DNA of 22,126 nucleotides, taken from Caryophanales bacterium UBA1719 (GTDB lineage Bacteria > Bacillota_I > Bacilli_A > RFN20 > CAG-826). Location: NCBI GenBank assembly GCA_002317145.1, contig DCIT01000019.1:1-22126 (forward strand), read 5' to 3'. Positions 5,946 to 15,559 of this stretch are shown here, one piece after another. The notes beneath the pieces were generated by a model that saw only the letters and a program-made list of their open reading frames with translations, had not been told where the DNA came from and did no database searches. The stretch's first letter is position 1, and the number at the start of each line of letters is the position of its first letter. The position numbers were made by a program, and so were the translations under genes.

Positions 5946-7073
5946 ATGATTATTATTAAAGAAGTTAAAACAAAGAAACAAATTAAAGACTTTCTTAATT
6001 TCCCTTTAGAGCTTTATAAAGATAATAAATACTATGTTCCAGCTTTATATGGTGAAGAGAAGAAAATGTTTTCTCCTAATTATTTATACTATGATCAATC
6101 AGAAGCAAAATGTTTTAACGCTTATAAAGATGGAAAGATAGTTGGTAGAATTCAAGCTATATTACAAAAAGCTGCGAATAAAAAATGGAATCAAAAACGT
6201 ATGAGATTCTCACGTTTTGATTGTATAAACAATCAGGAAGTTGCGAATAAATTATTTGAAGCAGTTGAACAATACGCTAAAGAAAAAGGAATGAATGAAG
6301 TAGTTGGACCTTTAGGATTTTCTGACCTAGAAAGAGAAGGATTATTAATCGAAGGGTTTAATTATGAGAATACTTTTGAAGAACAATATAACTTTGAGTA
6401 TTATCAAAAATTAATTGAAAAATACGGATTTAAAAAAGAAGTTGATTGGATTGAACATAGATTATTCCCAACAAAAGAAAAAGCTCAAAGAGTTATAGAT
6501 TTAGGTGAAAGACTTGAAAAGAAATCTGGTTTGCGTGTTGTAACAGGATTAAGTTATAAGCAATTCGCTAAACGTTATAAACAGCAATTCTTTAAAATGT
6601 TAGATGATTCTTACGATAAATTATATGGTACTGTTCCGTTCTCACCAGCAATGAAAGACTTAGTTATATATAACTATGCTCCTTTAATTAATATGAATTA
6701 TCTATTAGCGGTAGTTGATAAAAACGATAACATTAAATCTTTCTCTATATCATTTCCAAGCATTTCGGATATTGTAATTAAGTCTAAAGGACATTTATAT
6801 CCTAAGACTATCTATAAATTACTAAAGACGAGAAAGAAACCTAAAGTATTAGACTTTGGATTAGTTGGTACAGATATATCTGATCCAGTAGGTGGTTCAT
6901 ATGCCTCTGCAATAATTATGGGACATGTTTGTAAACAAATATTAGATGATAAAATCGAATATTGCGAGACTAATCTTAACTTAGTAGATAATAAAGACAT
7001 TCTTGGAATATGGGAACACTTTGATCATATTCAACATAAACGTAGGAGATGTTATTGTAAAAGCATAAAATAA
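5946..7073 (+). CDS. GNAT-type N-acetyltransferase family protein (YghO-like)
   Basis: A 375-aa protein of a widespread, poorly characterised family with an acetyltransferase-like fold. Recognisable parts are the opening VKTKKQIKDFLNFPLELYKD followed by YYVPAL, the segment FNAYKDGKIVGRIQAI (the GNAT strand-turn-strand region), AVEQYAKEKGMNEVVGPLGF, EGLLIEGFNYENTF, and NFEYYQKLIEKYGFKKEVDW. These follow the family's usual order. No signal peptide is seen and the substrate is unknown. It stands between the tRNA-fMet terminator and a candidate terminator at its own 3' end, so it is probably a single-gene unit. No Shine-Dalgarno sequence is seen before the ATG. Confidence 0.78.
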   Translation: MIIIKEVKTKKQIKDFLNFPLELYKDNKYYVPALYGEEKKMFSPNYLYYDQSEAKCFNAYKDGKIVGRIQAILQKAANKKWNQKRMRFSRFDCINNQEVANKLFEAVEQYAKEKGMNEVVGPLGFSDLEREGLLIEGFNYENTFEEQYNFEYYQKLIEKYGFKKEVDWIEHRLFPTKEKAQRVIDLGERLEKKSGLRVVTGLSYKQFAKRYKQQFFKMLDDSYDKLYGTVPFSPAMKDLVIYNYAPLINMNYLLAVVDKNDNIKSFSISFPSISDIVIKSKGHLYPKTIYKLLKTRKKPKVLDFGLVGTDISDPVGGSYASAIIMGHVCKQILDDKIEYCETNLNLVDNKDILGIWEHFDHIQHKRRRCYCKSIK

Positions 7074-7090
7074 TTAAATTAGTGCTTTTA
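7058..7090 (+). terminator. Candidate terminator at the end of the GNAT-type gene
   Basis: TAAAAGCA and TGCTTTTA form an 8-bp stem, followed by TTTAT. The loop is long (17 nt) and contains the stop codon of the upstream gene. The stem is weak but the layout suits a terminator separating this gene from the RNase J2-like operon. Confidence 0.4.
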
Positions 7091-7107
7091 TTTATACATA
7101 ATTTGTT

Positions 7108-7113
7108 TATAAT
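7108..7113 (+). promoter_or_regulatory. Candidate -10 box of the RNase J2-like operon
   Basis: A consensus TATAAT, with TG two bases further upstream than the ideal extended -10 spacing. It lies 27 nt before the first gene of a seven-gene cluster, in the only intergenic gap available for its promoter. No convincing -35 is visible. Confidence 0.45.
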
Positions 7114-7140
7114 AATTACACATAAAAAGAGATTTATAAA

Positions 7141-8823
7141 ATGATGAACGAACATATTCATATCTTTACACTTGGTGGTTTAGACGAAGACGGTAAAAAC
7201 CTTACTATCGTACAAATTAACGACGATATTTTTGTTATTGATGCTGGTATTAAATACCCAGATAAAACCACACCAGGAATAGATTATATAATTGCAGATT
7301 ATTCTTATTTAAAAGAAAATAAAAATAAAATTAAAGCTTATATCATTACACATGGTCATGATGATCAATTAGGAGCGTTACCTTACATATTAAGAGATTG
7401 CCCAGCTCCAGTGTATTGCACTGATGTAACACAAATCTTAATCGACTCCTTTGTTAATCACGTTAATATAAGTAATGTTAGAATTGATTATCATATTGTA
7501 AAACCTAGTAGTGTTGAATTAATAGCGGGGCGTCAAGTTAACTTCTTTGCGACATGCCATAACATGCCTAGAAGTTTTGGTGTCTCTATTTCAACTAGTT
7601 TAGGTAATATTGTTTATACAGGTGATTTTATTATTGAAAATAATAGCTTTAAGAATTTTAGCTATGACACAAATGCAGTTGCAAGAATTACTGAGAAACC
7701 TACATTACTTTTAATGTGTGAGTCTAATTTTGCAACTCGTCCAGGATATACAACTCCTAATCATAGACTTACTCCTTTAATTCAAAATATATTTGAAAAC
7801 GAAGCAAAAGGAAGAATCTTAATTGCGACATTCTCTACTAATGCTTTTGGCGTTGCTGAGATCATTAAATTAGCGGTTACTTATAATCGTAAAATATGTG
7901 CATACGATAAAGAGACATTCTCTTTGTTAAAAAGATTAGAGATTGTTGAAGAATGTAAAATCCCTTATCAAAATATTTTAAATTATGAGGATATTAACAG
8001 AGTTAAGGATACTGATGTTGTTATATTGATGCTTGGATTTGGTAAGAGCTTATATCGCAAGATGAGTAAGTTTGCTAAAGGTAGTGGAACAGCTAGAATT
8101 AATTTTAAAGAATTAGATACCTTTGTTGTCGCTGCTCCTCCAAAGAATTCATTTGAGGTATTAAATGCTAAAACATTAGATAGTTTATTTAGAACTGGAA
8201 TGAATGTTATATCTATTCCTAAGAAAGCATACTTAAGTATGCATGCTTCAGAAGAAGACATAAAAGCATTAATTACTATCTTCCATCCAAAGTACTATCT
8301 TCCTATAAAAGGAAGTTATCGTAATATGATTGCCAACGCTATGATTGCTTATAATATGGGTATTAATTTATCTCATAACAATATCTTCGTTTTAGAAAAT
8401 GGATTAGTTTTAGATATTAATGGAGAAGCCGCAAGAGTATTACCTGTAACTCAAGCAGTTAAAACTGGAATTGTTTTAATTGATGGAGTTAACCAAACAA
8501 GTTCAGCTAACGCTATTTTATCTGAAAGATTACACTTAGGTGAAGATGGTGCAGCTATTGTAAGTGTTGCTATAGATTCACGTGGACATAAAATAGTTTC
8601 TCAACCACAAGTAGATCTAATTGGAGTTACTTGCACAAAAGATTTAAAAACTGTTCAAAGATTATTGTCTAACGAAGTGATAAATGTATTAAATGAATTA
8701 TTACTAGGTAATTATAATAAGAATACTGGTGAAACTTTAGTTAATGAAAGATTAAAGAGATTGTTAAGGAGAGAGATTGGTAAAGAACCTTTGGTTATGC
8801 CAATCATTGTTGATATTGCATAA
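7141..8823 (+). CDS. rnjB: RNase J2-like protein (metallo-beta-lactamase/beta-CASP), degenerate active site
   Basis: RNase J proteins process and degrade RNA; J2 usually acts as the weak partner in a J1-J2 complex. The beta-lactamase domain opens with IFTLGGLDEDGKNL and VIDAGIKYP, and the C-terminal domain ends VMPIIVDIA, like B. subtilis RnjB. The metal-binding motif is H71-G-H73-D-D75-Q76: the last histidine of HxHxDH is Q. H140 (CHNMP) and D162 (YTGDF) are kept. In the beta-CASP part, H368 (LSMHA) is kept, but the final ligand is K390 (LPIKGSYR in place of PVHGEYR). B. subtilis J2 has N at both changed places, which supports the J2 assignment. The usual GEP loop is also lost (MLGFGKSLYRKM). 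At 560 aa it has full length. The next gene is ftsK, echoing Bacillus rnjB-spoIIIE synteny. A weak AAGAGA lies 8 nt before the ATG. Confidence 0.85.
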   Translation: MMNEHIHIFTLGGLDEDGKNLTIVQINDDIFVIDAGIKYPDKTTPGIDYIIADYSYLKENKNKIKAYIITHGHDDQLGALPYILRDCPAPVYCTDVTQILIDSFVNHVNISNVRIDYHIVKPSSVELIAGRQVNFFATCHNMPRSFGVSISTSLGNIVYTGDFIIENNSFKNFSYDTNAVARITEKPTLLLMCESNFATRPGYTTPNHRLTPLIQNIFENEAKGRILIATFSTNAFGVAEIIKLAVTYNRKICAYDKETFSLLKRLEIVEECKIPYQNILNYEDINRVKDTDVVILMLGFGKSLYRKMSKFAKGSGTARINFKELDTFVVAAPPKNSFEVLNAKTLDSLFRTGMNVISIPKKAYLSMHASEEDIKALITIFHPKYYLPIKGSYRNMIANAMIAYNMGINLSHNNIFVLENGLVLDINGEAARVLPVTQAVKTGIVLIDGVNQTSSANAILSERLHLGEDGAAIVSVAIDSRGHKIVSQPQVDLIGVTCTKDLKTVQRLLSNEVINVLNELLLGNYNKNTGETLVNERLKRLLRREIGKEPLVMPIIVDIA

Positions 8824-11252
8824 TGGATAATAAAAGACCGCACTCATTCTCTAGATTATTAATAGGAATAGGTTTAATACTATTCGGTATTTTATTATTA
8901 ATAAATAATGGCTATATAATGCAATCTTTAGTGGTAGCATTTACTTTTATATTTGGGTTTGTTGCTTATTGGTTTTTCTTTCCAGCTTTAATCGCTAGTG
9001 GCGTATTGTTAATTATTTATCGCAATAAAGAAATTAAGATAAAAAACATATTAAAAATAATTGCTTTAGCATTATTAGTATTTAGTTTATTAGTCTTAAT
9101 GACTACTGCGCCTTATATGAATGAAGGTACAACTCTTAACATCGCTAATTTTAATTCCACCTTTATGAATACTTGGAGAAAGGTAATTGCTACTCCAAAT
9201 CCAAAAAATAATTATATTCATGTTAATGTTTTAATTCCTTCTTTAGGTGGTGGATGGTTTGGGCATTTATTTGCTGGATTATTAAATACTTGTTTAGCTC
9301 CTATTGGAACAATAGTATCTACATCAATAGTTATTTCTATTGCTTTAATATTATTATTCTATAAACAAATAATTAGATTATTTAATTATATTAAATTGCG
9401 TTCACAAAATAAGAAAGCTAATAAAGTCGCAGTAGAAGAAAAAACTTTAGATAATATGAATCAAGAAGTTAATGATAATATTTCTAATCAACCTACTCCA
9501 ATTAATGATGATAGTATAATCAGAAATAATAATAATTCATATGAAGATACTCCAAAATTAAAACGCGCTAATTTATACTCTTCAGATAATGATTTAATGA
9601 ATAGCACTAGAGCGATTATTGAAGACACTCCATCAAATAACGGCGATCCTCAAAAAGCAGTAATCAATAATAATATTTTTGAAGAACGTTTAAACAACAA
9701 TAAAGTAGTGGAGAATTTCAATCAAACAAATCCTGAAGCTCCAAGAATCTCTAAACCATATCAACTACCTAGTTATGATTTATTAAATACTTATAAAAAC
9801 GAAAATATCGTTGCTAAGAACGAAGAGAATTGTAAATATAATGAATCAGTTATTAATCAAACATTTGCGAACTTTAGAGTAGGTGCTAAAGTTGTAGGAC
9901 ACACTATTGGTCCTCGTGTTACACGTTATGATATTCAAATAGATGCTACAAGTTCAATTCAAGCAATTCCTAGATACGTTATTGATATATCTCAAAGATT
10001 AGGTGGAGTACCTGCTAGATTTGAACCAGTTGTTACTGGTAAAGTTACATCTGGATTAGAAGTTCCTAATTTAGAAAGTGCGACTATTGGATTTAAAGAA
10101 ATGGTCGAAGTTTTACCTAAAGGTGAAAAGAATAAATTAATGATTCCGTTTGGTAAAAATATTTCTGGTGAAACTAAATATGCAGACTTAGCAAAATTCC
10201 CACATTTATTAATAGGTGGAGCTACTGGAAGTGGTAAATCAGTATTTGTACATTCTATTATTATGTCTTTAATAATGCGCAATACACCAAAAGATGTTCG
10301 CTTCTTATTAGTTGATCCAAAAAGAGTAGAATTTGTTCGCTATAAGAACTTACCTTTCTTATTATGCCCAGTTGTTACTGATGCTAAGAAAGCTCAAGTT
10401 GCATTAAATAAACTCTGTGAAGAAATGGATAGACGTTATTCATTATTCGAAACTGTAGTAGTTAATAGTATTACTAACTACAACATTAAAATGAGAGAGA
10501 AAAATGCTGATCCATTACCTTATATAGTATGTATTGTTGATGAGTTTGCTGATTTAATTACTGTTAATAAAAAGATAGATATGGATATTGCGCGTATTGT
10601 TGCTAAAGCAAGAGCAGCAGGTATCCATTTAGTAATTGCTACTCAAAGACCATCTGTTGATGTTATTACAGGAACAATTAAAAATAACTTACCTGTTCGT
10701 GTAGCTTTAAGAGTCCCGGATGTTGAATCTAGTAAAACTATTTTAGGTGGACAAGGTGCAGAAGGATTACTAGGTAATGGTGATATGTTAGTAAGTTGCC
10801 CACAAATACAATCAAGTGGTAACGTTCGTGTTCAAGGATGCTATGTTACGGATAAAGAAATTGAAGATGTTGTAGCATTTATTAATTCTCAACTTGAACC
10901 AATTTATGATCCTCGCTTTATGGATTTAGAAGATCATCAAGTTCAAGAGATTCAATCTAATCCTTCTGGTACTTCAGGAGATAGCAAAGATCCAGATGAA
11001 GAATTATATAATTATATAAAAGAAGGATTATATAACCGTGAGTATACTTCTATATCGATGATTCAAAGAGAGAATGGTATTGGATTTAATCGTGCGGGTA
11101 GAATGTTTAAGCGTTTACAAAATGAAGGCTTAGTATCTTTAGAAAATGAAGCAAGTAAAGGTAATAAAGTATTAAAAGAAAACTTTGGTATCAAAGATAA
11201 GGAAGATAAAATCGGGAGCGAAGAAGTTAGTAAAGTAACTCCAAATGATTAA
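8823..11252 (+). CDS. ftsK: DNA translocase FtsK/SpoIIIE
   Basis: A septum-anchored ATPase that pumps double-stranded DNA to clear the chromosome from the division site. The N-terminus (about residues 1-185) holds four to five membrane spans. A low-complexity linker (about 195-340) is rich in N and acidic residues. The motor follows: Walker A GGATGSGKS (465-473), Walker B IVCIVDEFAD (D573, E574), then the ATQRPSVDVITGTIKNNLP segment typical of FtsK. The C-terminal winged-helix gamma domain (SMIQRENGIGFNRAGRMFKRLQNEG) reads polarity sequences on the chromosome. At 809 aa it has normal length. The start overlaps the RNase J2-like stop by one base (TAATG), so translation is probably coupled. Bacillus has tepA and ylzJ between these two genes; here they are absent. 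Confidence 0.96.
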   Translation: MDNKRPHSFSRLLIGIGLILFGILLLINNGYIMQSLVVAFTFIFGFVAYWFFFPALIASGVLLIIYRNKEIKIKNILKIIALALLVFSLLVLMTTAPYMNEGTTLNIANFNSTFMNTWRKVIATPNPKNNYIHVNVLIPSLGGGWFGHLFAGLLNTCLAPIGTIVSTSIVISIALILLFYKQIIRLFNYIKLRSQNKKANKVAVEEKTLDNMNQEVNDNISNQPTPINDDSIIRNNNNSYEDTPKLKRANLYSSDNDLMNSTRAIIEDTPSNNGDPQKAVINNNIFEERLNNNKVVENFNQTNPEAPRISKPYQLPSYDLLNTYKNENIVAKNEENCKYNESVINQTFANFRVGAKVVGHTIGPRVTRYDIQIDATSSIQAIPRYVIDISQRLGGVPARFEPVVTGKVTSGLEVPNLESATIGFKEMVEVLPKGEKNKLMIPFGKNISGETKYADLAKFPHLLIGGATGSGKSVFVHSIIMSLIMRNTPKDVRFLLVDPKRVEFVRYKNLPFLLCPVVTDAKKAQVALNKLCEEMDRRYSLFETVVVNSITNYNIKMREKNADPLPYIVCIVDEFADLITVNKKIDMDIARIVAKARAAGIHLVIATQRPSVDVITGTIKNNLPVRVALRVPDVESSKTILGGQGAEGLLGNGDMLVSCPQIQSSGNVRVQGCYVTDKEIEDVVAFINSQLEPIYDPRFMDLEDHQVQEIQSNPSGTSGDSKDPDEELYNYIKEGLYNREYTSISMIQRENGIGFNRAGRMFKRLQNEGLVSLENEASKGNKVLKENFGIKDKEDKIGSEEVSKVTPND

Positions 11253-11254
11253 TT

Positions 11255-11566
11255 ATGATTGGTATCGATATTGTAAAAATTTCTCGCATCAAAAAGATCG
11301 AATCTTTAAAAAGATTTATTTTAAGCGATAAAGAAATTTTATTATTTAAGAAAGCCAGCAATAAAAAGGAATTTCTTGCTGGACGTTTTGCGTCTAAAGA
11401 AGCTTTCTTAAAGGCTAATCATAAACAATTAAACGCAATCCCTTTAAAAGAAATTGAAGTTTTATATAACAAAGATAATTCTCCTTATATTAAATATAAA
11501 AATAAGAAATACGATGTTTCAATCTCTCATGATGGAGACTACGCTGTAGCAATAGTAAATATATGA
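11255..11566 (+). CDS. acpS: Holo-[acyl-carrier-protein] synthase
   Basis: Transfers phosphopantetheine from CoA to apo-ACP, activating fatty-acid synthesis in the cytoplasm. The N-terminal MIGIDIVKISRI carries the metal-binding aspartate (D5), and AGRFASKEAFLKA carries the glutamate (E49), followed by the VSISHDGDYAVAIV end typical of AcpS. At 103 aa it is somewhat shorter than the usual 118-125, the loss being mostly in the middle. It starts 2 nt after the ftsK stop with no ribosome binding site, and its last four bases (ATGA) overlap the next start. It fits the membrane-lipid genes that follow. Confidence 0.94.
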   Translation: MIGIDIVKISRIKKIESLKRFILSDKEILLFKKASNKKEFLAGRFASKEAFLKANHKQLNAIPLKEIEVLYNKDNSPYIKYKNKKYDVSISHDGDYAVAIVNI

Positions 11567-13623
11567 ATAGATTTGTTGAAGCAAAGTTAATGGATTATAA
11601 AACCATTAATGTATGTATTACTCATCCTAATAAGAATTTAGATTATATTTTTACTTTAGTTGTACGTCCTGATTATCGTTTCCGTATAAACGGAAAGATT
11701 AAAGAGAAGACTCCTAATTTAGTAATATACGAATTTAAGTTAGATAAAGAACTCGAACTAGGCGTTGATTACCATGTGGCTATAACAAATATCGGTATCT
11801 ATCCATTAAATGTCTCTCCGATAGCTTCTTTACAAGATTTTGACAATCGCTATGCATATGATGGAGATGATCTAGGCAATATTTATAAAAGAAACGAAAC
11901 TAAATTTGCAGTATGGGCACCTTTAGCAAGTAGTGTTATTCTTCTATTAGATAATAAAAAAGCTTTTAAGATGAATAGAACTGATAGAGGAGTCTATCGT
12001 TTAACCATTCCTAAAAACTTAAAAGGACATTTCTATAACTATTTAGTTACGAATAGTGGAGTTACCACTAAAACAATTGATCCATACGCTAAGGCATCAT
12101 TGCCGAATGCTGAAGGTACAGTTATCTTGGATATGAATTCATTTAAAATGAATATGCATGATAAACATCCGAAGAAAATGCATTCATATCTAGATGCCAT
12201 TATTTATGAAGGACATGTTCGTGATTTAACTATTGATAAGAATACAAATATTGTACATAAAGGTAAATTCTTAGGACTTATTGAAGAAGGACGTACATCT
12301 ATTGATGGAGAACCAGCAGGATTTGATTACATATCTAATTTAGGTATTACACATTTACAGTTATTACCTATTTATGATTATGCAACAGTAGATGAACTTA
12401 ATCCTGATAAAACATATAACTGGGGTTATGATCCTCAACAATATTTTGTTCCTGAAGGAAGTTATGCTTCAAATGTCAAAGATCCACGTTCTAGAATAGA
12501 AGACTTATTAAAATTAGTATCTAAATATCATGAAAAAGGTATCCGTATTGTTATGGATGTTGTCTTTAATCATGTCTATGAACATCAGCATTCTTCTTTA
12601 GAAGCTATTGTTCCTAATTATTACTTTAGAAGAACTAATGAAGGTGTTTATTTTAATTCATCTGGATGTGGCAATGATTTAGCAAGCGAAAGAAAGATGG
12701 TTAGAAAACTCATCATAGATGCTTGCGTTTATTGGGTGAAGTTCTATCACATTGATGGATTTAGATTTGACTTAATGGGTATTATAGATGCTGATACCAT
12801 TAACGAACTTAAATTAAAAATATTCGAAATGAAAGATTCGTTTATGTTCTATGGTGAAGGTTGGAACATGTCTAGTGGATATAACTTAACTTTAGCGAAT
12901 GAATCAAACGCTCATGTTATTAATTTAGTTTCTTTCTTTAATGATCAATTTAGAGATGTTGTCGCTGGTAATGTCGGCGGTAATACACAAGGATATGCTT
13001 TGAATAACGGTTATGTTCATCAACAAATTAAAGAGAACATGATTGGTAGCTCCTTTAGATTATTAGGAGACTCTAAATTCTTCCACATTGCCTGTTCTCT
13101 CAACTTTGTTGAATGTCATGATAATCATACTTTATTTGATAAATTTACTTTATTACGTCCAGATATGAGTTTAGATGAAAAATTAGAAAGAGTGATATTT
13201 GCGAATGCGTTAGTAATGTTCGCCTATGGTATTCCATTCTTCCACGCTGGACAAGAAATAGGATTATCGAAAAAGAATAATGGTAATACTTATAATATGG
13301 GGGATTCATATAATAAGTTTGATTATTCTTTGTTAAAGAAACGTAAACACATGGTTACTGATTTTAAGAAGATGACCATGTTAAGAAAACAAACAAAAAT
13401 ATTCCATGAATACAGAATGGATGTTTTAGATAGGAACACTCAGATAGATGATATTGATAATAATGGAATAAAAATTTCTTATAATACTCGTTTTGAAAAC
13501 TCGAGAAGTTATTGTAAAATTAATATGTATATTAATCCTTCAAATGAAGAGGTTAAATGCTATGAGAATGACAAGGAGATAAATATACCTCCAATGTCAA
13601 TAAGATTTAGAAAGGTAAACTGA
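11563..13623 (+). CDS. pulA: Type I pullulanase (GH13 debranching enzyme)
   Basis: Hydrolyses alpha-1,6 branch points in pullulan, glycogen or limit dextrins. Residues 1-100 form the N-terminal beta domain, and about 108-185 a CBM48-like domain (TKFAVWAPLASSVILLL). The GH13 barrel starts at IIYEGHVRDLT. The diagnostic YNWGYDP is at 285-291, MDVVFNH is conserved region I, GFRFDLMG carries the nucleophile D403, GEGW the acid/base E432, and ECHDNHTLFDK the third aspartate D520. The length (686 aa) fits the intracellular Firmicutes type. There is no signal peptide, so the substrate is likely stored glycogen or imported dextrin. It is translationally coupled at both ends (ATGA with acpS, TGATG with plsC), an odd setting for a carbohydrate enzyme. 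No other glycogen genes are in the window. Confidence 0.94.
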   Translation: MNRFVEAKLMDYKTINVCITHPNKNLDYIFTLVVRPDYRFRINGKIKEKTPNLVIYEFKLDKELELGVDYHVAITNIGIYPLNVSPIASLQDFDNRYAYDGDDLGNIYKRNETKFAVWAPLASSVILLLDNKKAFKMNRTDRGVYRLTIPKNLKGHFYNYLVTNSGVTTKTIDPYAKASLPNAEGTVILDMNSFKMNMHDKHPKKMHSYLDAIIYEGHVRDLTIDKNTNIVHKGKFLGLIEEGRTSIDGEPAGFDYISNLGITHLQLLPIYDYATVDELNPDKTYNWGYDPQQYFVPEGSYASNVKDPRSRIEDLLKLVSKYHEKGIRIVMDVVFNHVYEHQHSSLEAIVPNYYFRRTNEGVYFNSSGCGNDLASERKMVRKLIIDACVYWVKFYHIDGFRFDLMGIIDADTINELKLKIFEMKDSFMFYGEGWNMSSGYNLTLANESNAHVINLVSFFNDQFRDVVAGNVGGNTQGYALNNGYVHQQIKENMIGSSFRLLGDSKFFHIACSLNFVECHDNHTLFDKFTLLRPDMSLDEKLERVIFANALVMFAYGIPFFHAGQEIGLSKKNNGNTYNMGDSYNKFDYSLLKKRKHMVTDFKKMTMLRKQTKIFHEYRMDVLDRNTQIDDIDNNGIKISYNTRFENSRSYCKINMYINPSNEEVKCYENDKEINIPPMSIRFRKVN

Positions 13624-14390
13624 TGACTTTAAGAACATTAAAATTAGGATTCAAAGTTGCTCCTGTTGTAGCTTGGGCAGAACTTACTTGGCTACATAGA
13701 TGGGCTAGACATCCTGAGAAAGTACCATTAGAAAAGCGTTATAAAAAAGTTAGAAAATTTATTCGACGCGTTATTAATTTACTTGAATTAGATATTAAAT
13801 TTAACAATGTTAATTTATTAAATAATCAAAATAAATGCTTTTTAGGATTATCTAATCATCGTCATTATATCGATCCATTACTTTATATTTATTATTCTGA
13901 AAAACCTATTTCCTTTGTCTCTAAAAAAGAGAACAAGAAATTACCATTAGTTAAAGATGTTTTATCAGTTCTTGAAGTTGAGTTTATTGATAGAGATGAT
14001 GTATTAACTCAAGTAAAAATATTTAAGAAAATCGCGAATAGAATTAAAAATAATGAATTAACATATTTCATTTTTCCTGAAGGTACAAGGATGAAAAATC
14101 ATGAGCAAATTCATACTTTACCTTATAAGGAAGGCGCAATTAAACCAGCTTATTGGGCAGAAACAGATATTATTCCATGTGTTTCTTATGGAACAGATTA
14201 TTTAACTAAGAAAAGACATCCAGAATTAAAGAAAAGAAACGTTACTGTTGAAGCAATTAAAATTTATCGATACGAAAAAATAAAAAATATAAAAACAATG
14301 GATTTAATGCCTCAAATTGAAAAAGAGTCTAACGATAAAATTGAACAATTAGTTAAAGAATGTTTATCTAGAAATAGGAGAAAACAATGA
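13623..14390 (+). CDS. plsC: 1-acyl-sn-glycerol-3-phosphate acyltransferase
   Basis: Acylates lysophosphatidic acid to phosphatidic acid at the inner face of the membrane. The catalytic HX4D is NHRHYID (H79, D84), and the acyl-acceptor motif FPEGTR is at 151-156, followed by the KEGAIKPAYWAETDIIPC segment typical of PlsC. The 255 aa length is normal. The N-terminus is moderately hydrophobic with no clear signal peptide. The start overlaps the pullulanase stop by one base, with AAAGG about 7 nt upstream. The next gene, a glycolipid-type glycosyltransferase, overlaps by four bases, pointing to a joint role in membrane-lipid synthesis. Confidence 0.93.
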   Translation: MTLRTLKLGFKVAPVVAWAELTWLHRWARHPEKVPLEKRYKKVRKFIRRVINLLELDIKFNNVNLLNNQNKCFLGLSNHRHYIDPLLYIYYSEKPISFVSKKENKKLPLVKDVLSVLEVEFIDRDDVLTQVKIFKKIANRIKNNELTYFIFPEGTRMKNHEQIHTLPYKEGAIKPAYWAETDIIPCVSYGTDYLTKKRHPELKKRNVTVEAIKIYRYEKIKNIKTMDLMPQIEKESNDKIEQLVKECLSRNRRKQ

Positions 14391-15559
14391 AAATATGTAT
14401 TGTTTGTGATGTTCTAGGTAAGCAAAATAACGGAACATCTGTTGCAGCATATAATCTAATCGATTTTATGTTAAAAAGAGGACACGAAGTTCATATTGTT
14501 TGTCCTGATGAAGATAAGAAAGGCGAAAGAGGTTTTTATGTTGTTCCAACACTCAACTTTCATATCTTTAATAATTATGTTGTTAAAAAGAACGGTGTAA
14601 AAATCTCTAAAAGAGATGATGTTGTCTTAATGCGCGCTATAAGAGGCTGCGATATTGTTCATATTATGATGCCTTTTGGATTAGGCAAAAGAGCAGCATA
14701 TATTTGTCATAAATATCACATACCTTGCACTGCAGGATTCCATGTTCAAGCTGAGAATGTTACATCACACGTATTTTGCAAAAATTGGAAACTCGCGAAT
14801 TGGTTAGTCTATCAATATTTCTATGAAAAGACTTATAGTTATCTTGATGCCGTCCATTATCCAACACAATTTATTAGAGATGTTTTTGAAAAGAGCATTC
14901 AAAAGAAAACAAATGGATATGTTATCTCTAATGGAATATCTAAAGACTTCTATTATAAAAAAGTTTCTAAACCAGGTTATTTTAAAGATAAGATTTTAAT
15001 CTTATTCTCTGGAAGATACGCTAAAGAAAAATCACATGATGTTTTAATTAAAGCGATTAAATATTCTAAATACAAAGATAAGATTCAATTAATTTTTGCC
15101 GGTAAAGGTCCGCAAGAACATTATCTTAGAAAATTAGCAGAAAAAGAAAAGTTAGTTAATACTCCTGTATTTGAATTCTTCTCTCATGATCAAATTGTTG
15201 ATTGCATCAGAATGTGTGATTTATATGTTCATCCATCAACAATGGAGATTGAAGGTATTTCATGCTTAGAAGCGATTGCTGGCGGACTTGTTCCTATTGT
15301 TTCCGATAGTAAGAAAAGTGCTACTAAAAGTTTTGCTTTATTCAAGAATAACGTATTTAAATCAGGTGATTATAAAGATTTAGCCAAGAAAATAGATTAT
15401 TGGCTATCTCATCCTAACGAAAAGAAGAAAGCAAAAGAAGCTTATAAAGGATTTGTTAAAAAATTAGACAGGACATTCTGTATGAAAGAAATGGAAAGGA
15501 TGTTTAAAGAGACGATTAAAAATTATAAATATGAAAGAAACAAAGAAAGTAGTATATAG
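14387..15559 (+). CDS. GT4 glycosyltransferase, likely diacylglycerol glycosyltransferase type
   Basis: A GT-B fold retaining transferase. The N-terminal domain (1-190) opens with MKICIVCDVLG and NNGTSVAAYNLIDFMLKRGHEV, and carries DIVHIMMPFGLG and IPCTAGFHVQAE, close in layout to the monoglucosyldiacylglycerol synthase of Acholeplasma and similar Firmicutes enzymes. The C-terminal donor domain has FSGRYAKEKSHDVLIKAI, FAGKGPQ and the EX7E motif (E287, E295) in STMEIEGISCLEAIAGG. At 390 aa it fits the family. AGGAG at 14376-14380 gives a good ribosome binding site, and the start overlaps plsC by ATGA. Being sandwiched between two acyltransferases supports a lipid acceptor. The sugar and exact acceptor are inferred, not shown. 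Confidence 0.85.
   Translation: MKICIVCDVLGKQNNGTSVAAYNLIDFMLKRGHEVHIVCPDEDKKGERGFYVVPTLNFHIFNNYVVKKNGVKISKRDDVVLMRAIRGCDIVHIMMPFGLGKRAAYICHKYHIPCTAGFHVQAENVTSHVFCKNWKLANWLVYQYFYEKTYSYLDAVHYPTQFIRDVFEKSIQKKTNGYVISNGISKDFYYKKVSKPGYFKDKILILFSGRYAKEKSHDVLIKAIKYSKYKDKIQLIFAGKGPQEHYLRKLAEKEKLVNTPVFEFFSHDQIVDCIRMCDLYVHPSTMEIEGISCLEAIAGGLVPIVSDSKKSATKSFALFKNNVFKSGDYKDLAKKIDYWLSHPNEKKKAKEAYKGFVKKLDRTFCMKEMERMFKETIKNYKYERNKESSI

Noticed and set aside
7983..8261. Minus-strand open frames within the RNase J2-like and ftsK genes (7983-8261, 9992-10282)
   Set aside because: They are antisense to conserved motifs of those genes and have no independent start signals.
9400..9840. Asparagine-rich, low-complexity stretch, considered as a repeat or a foreign insertion
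   Set aside because: It is the linker of FtsK, which is normally variable and low in complexity; in an AT-rich genome AAT/AAC codons accumulate there.
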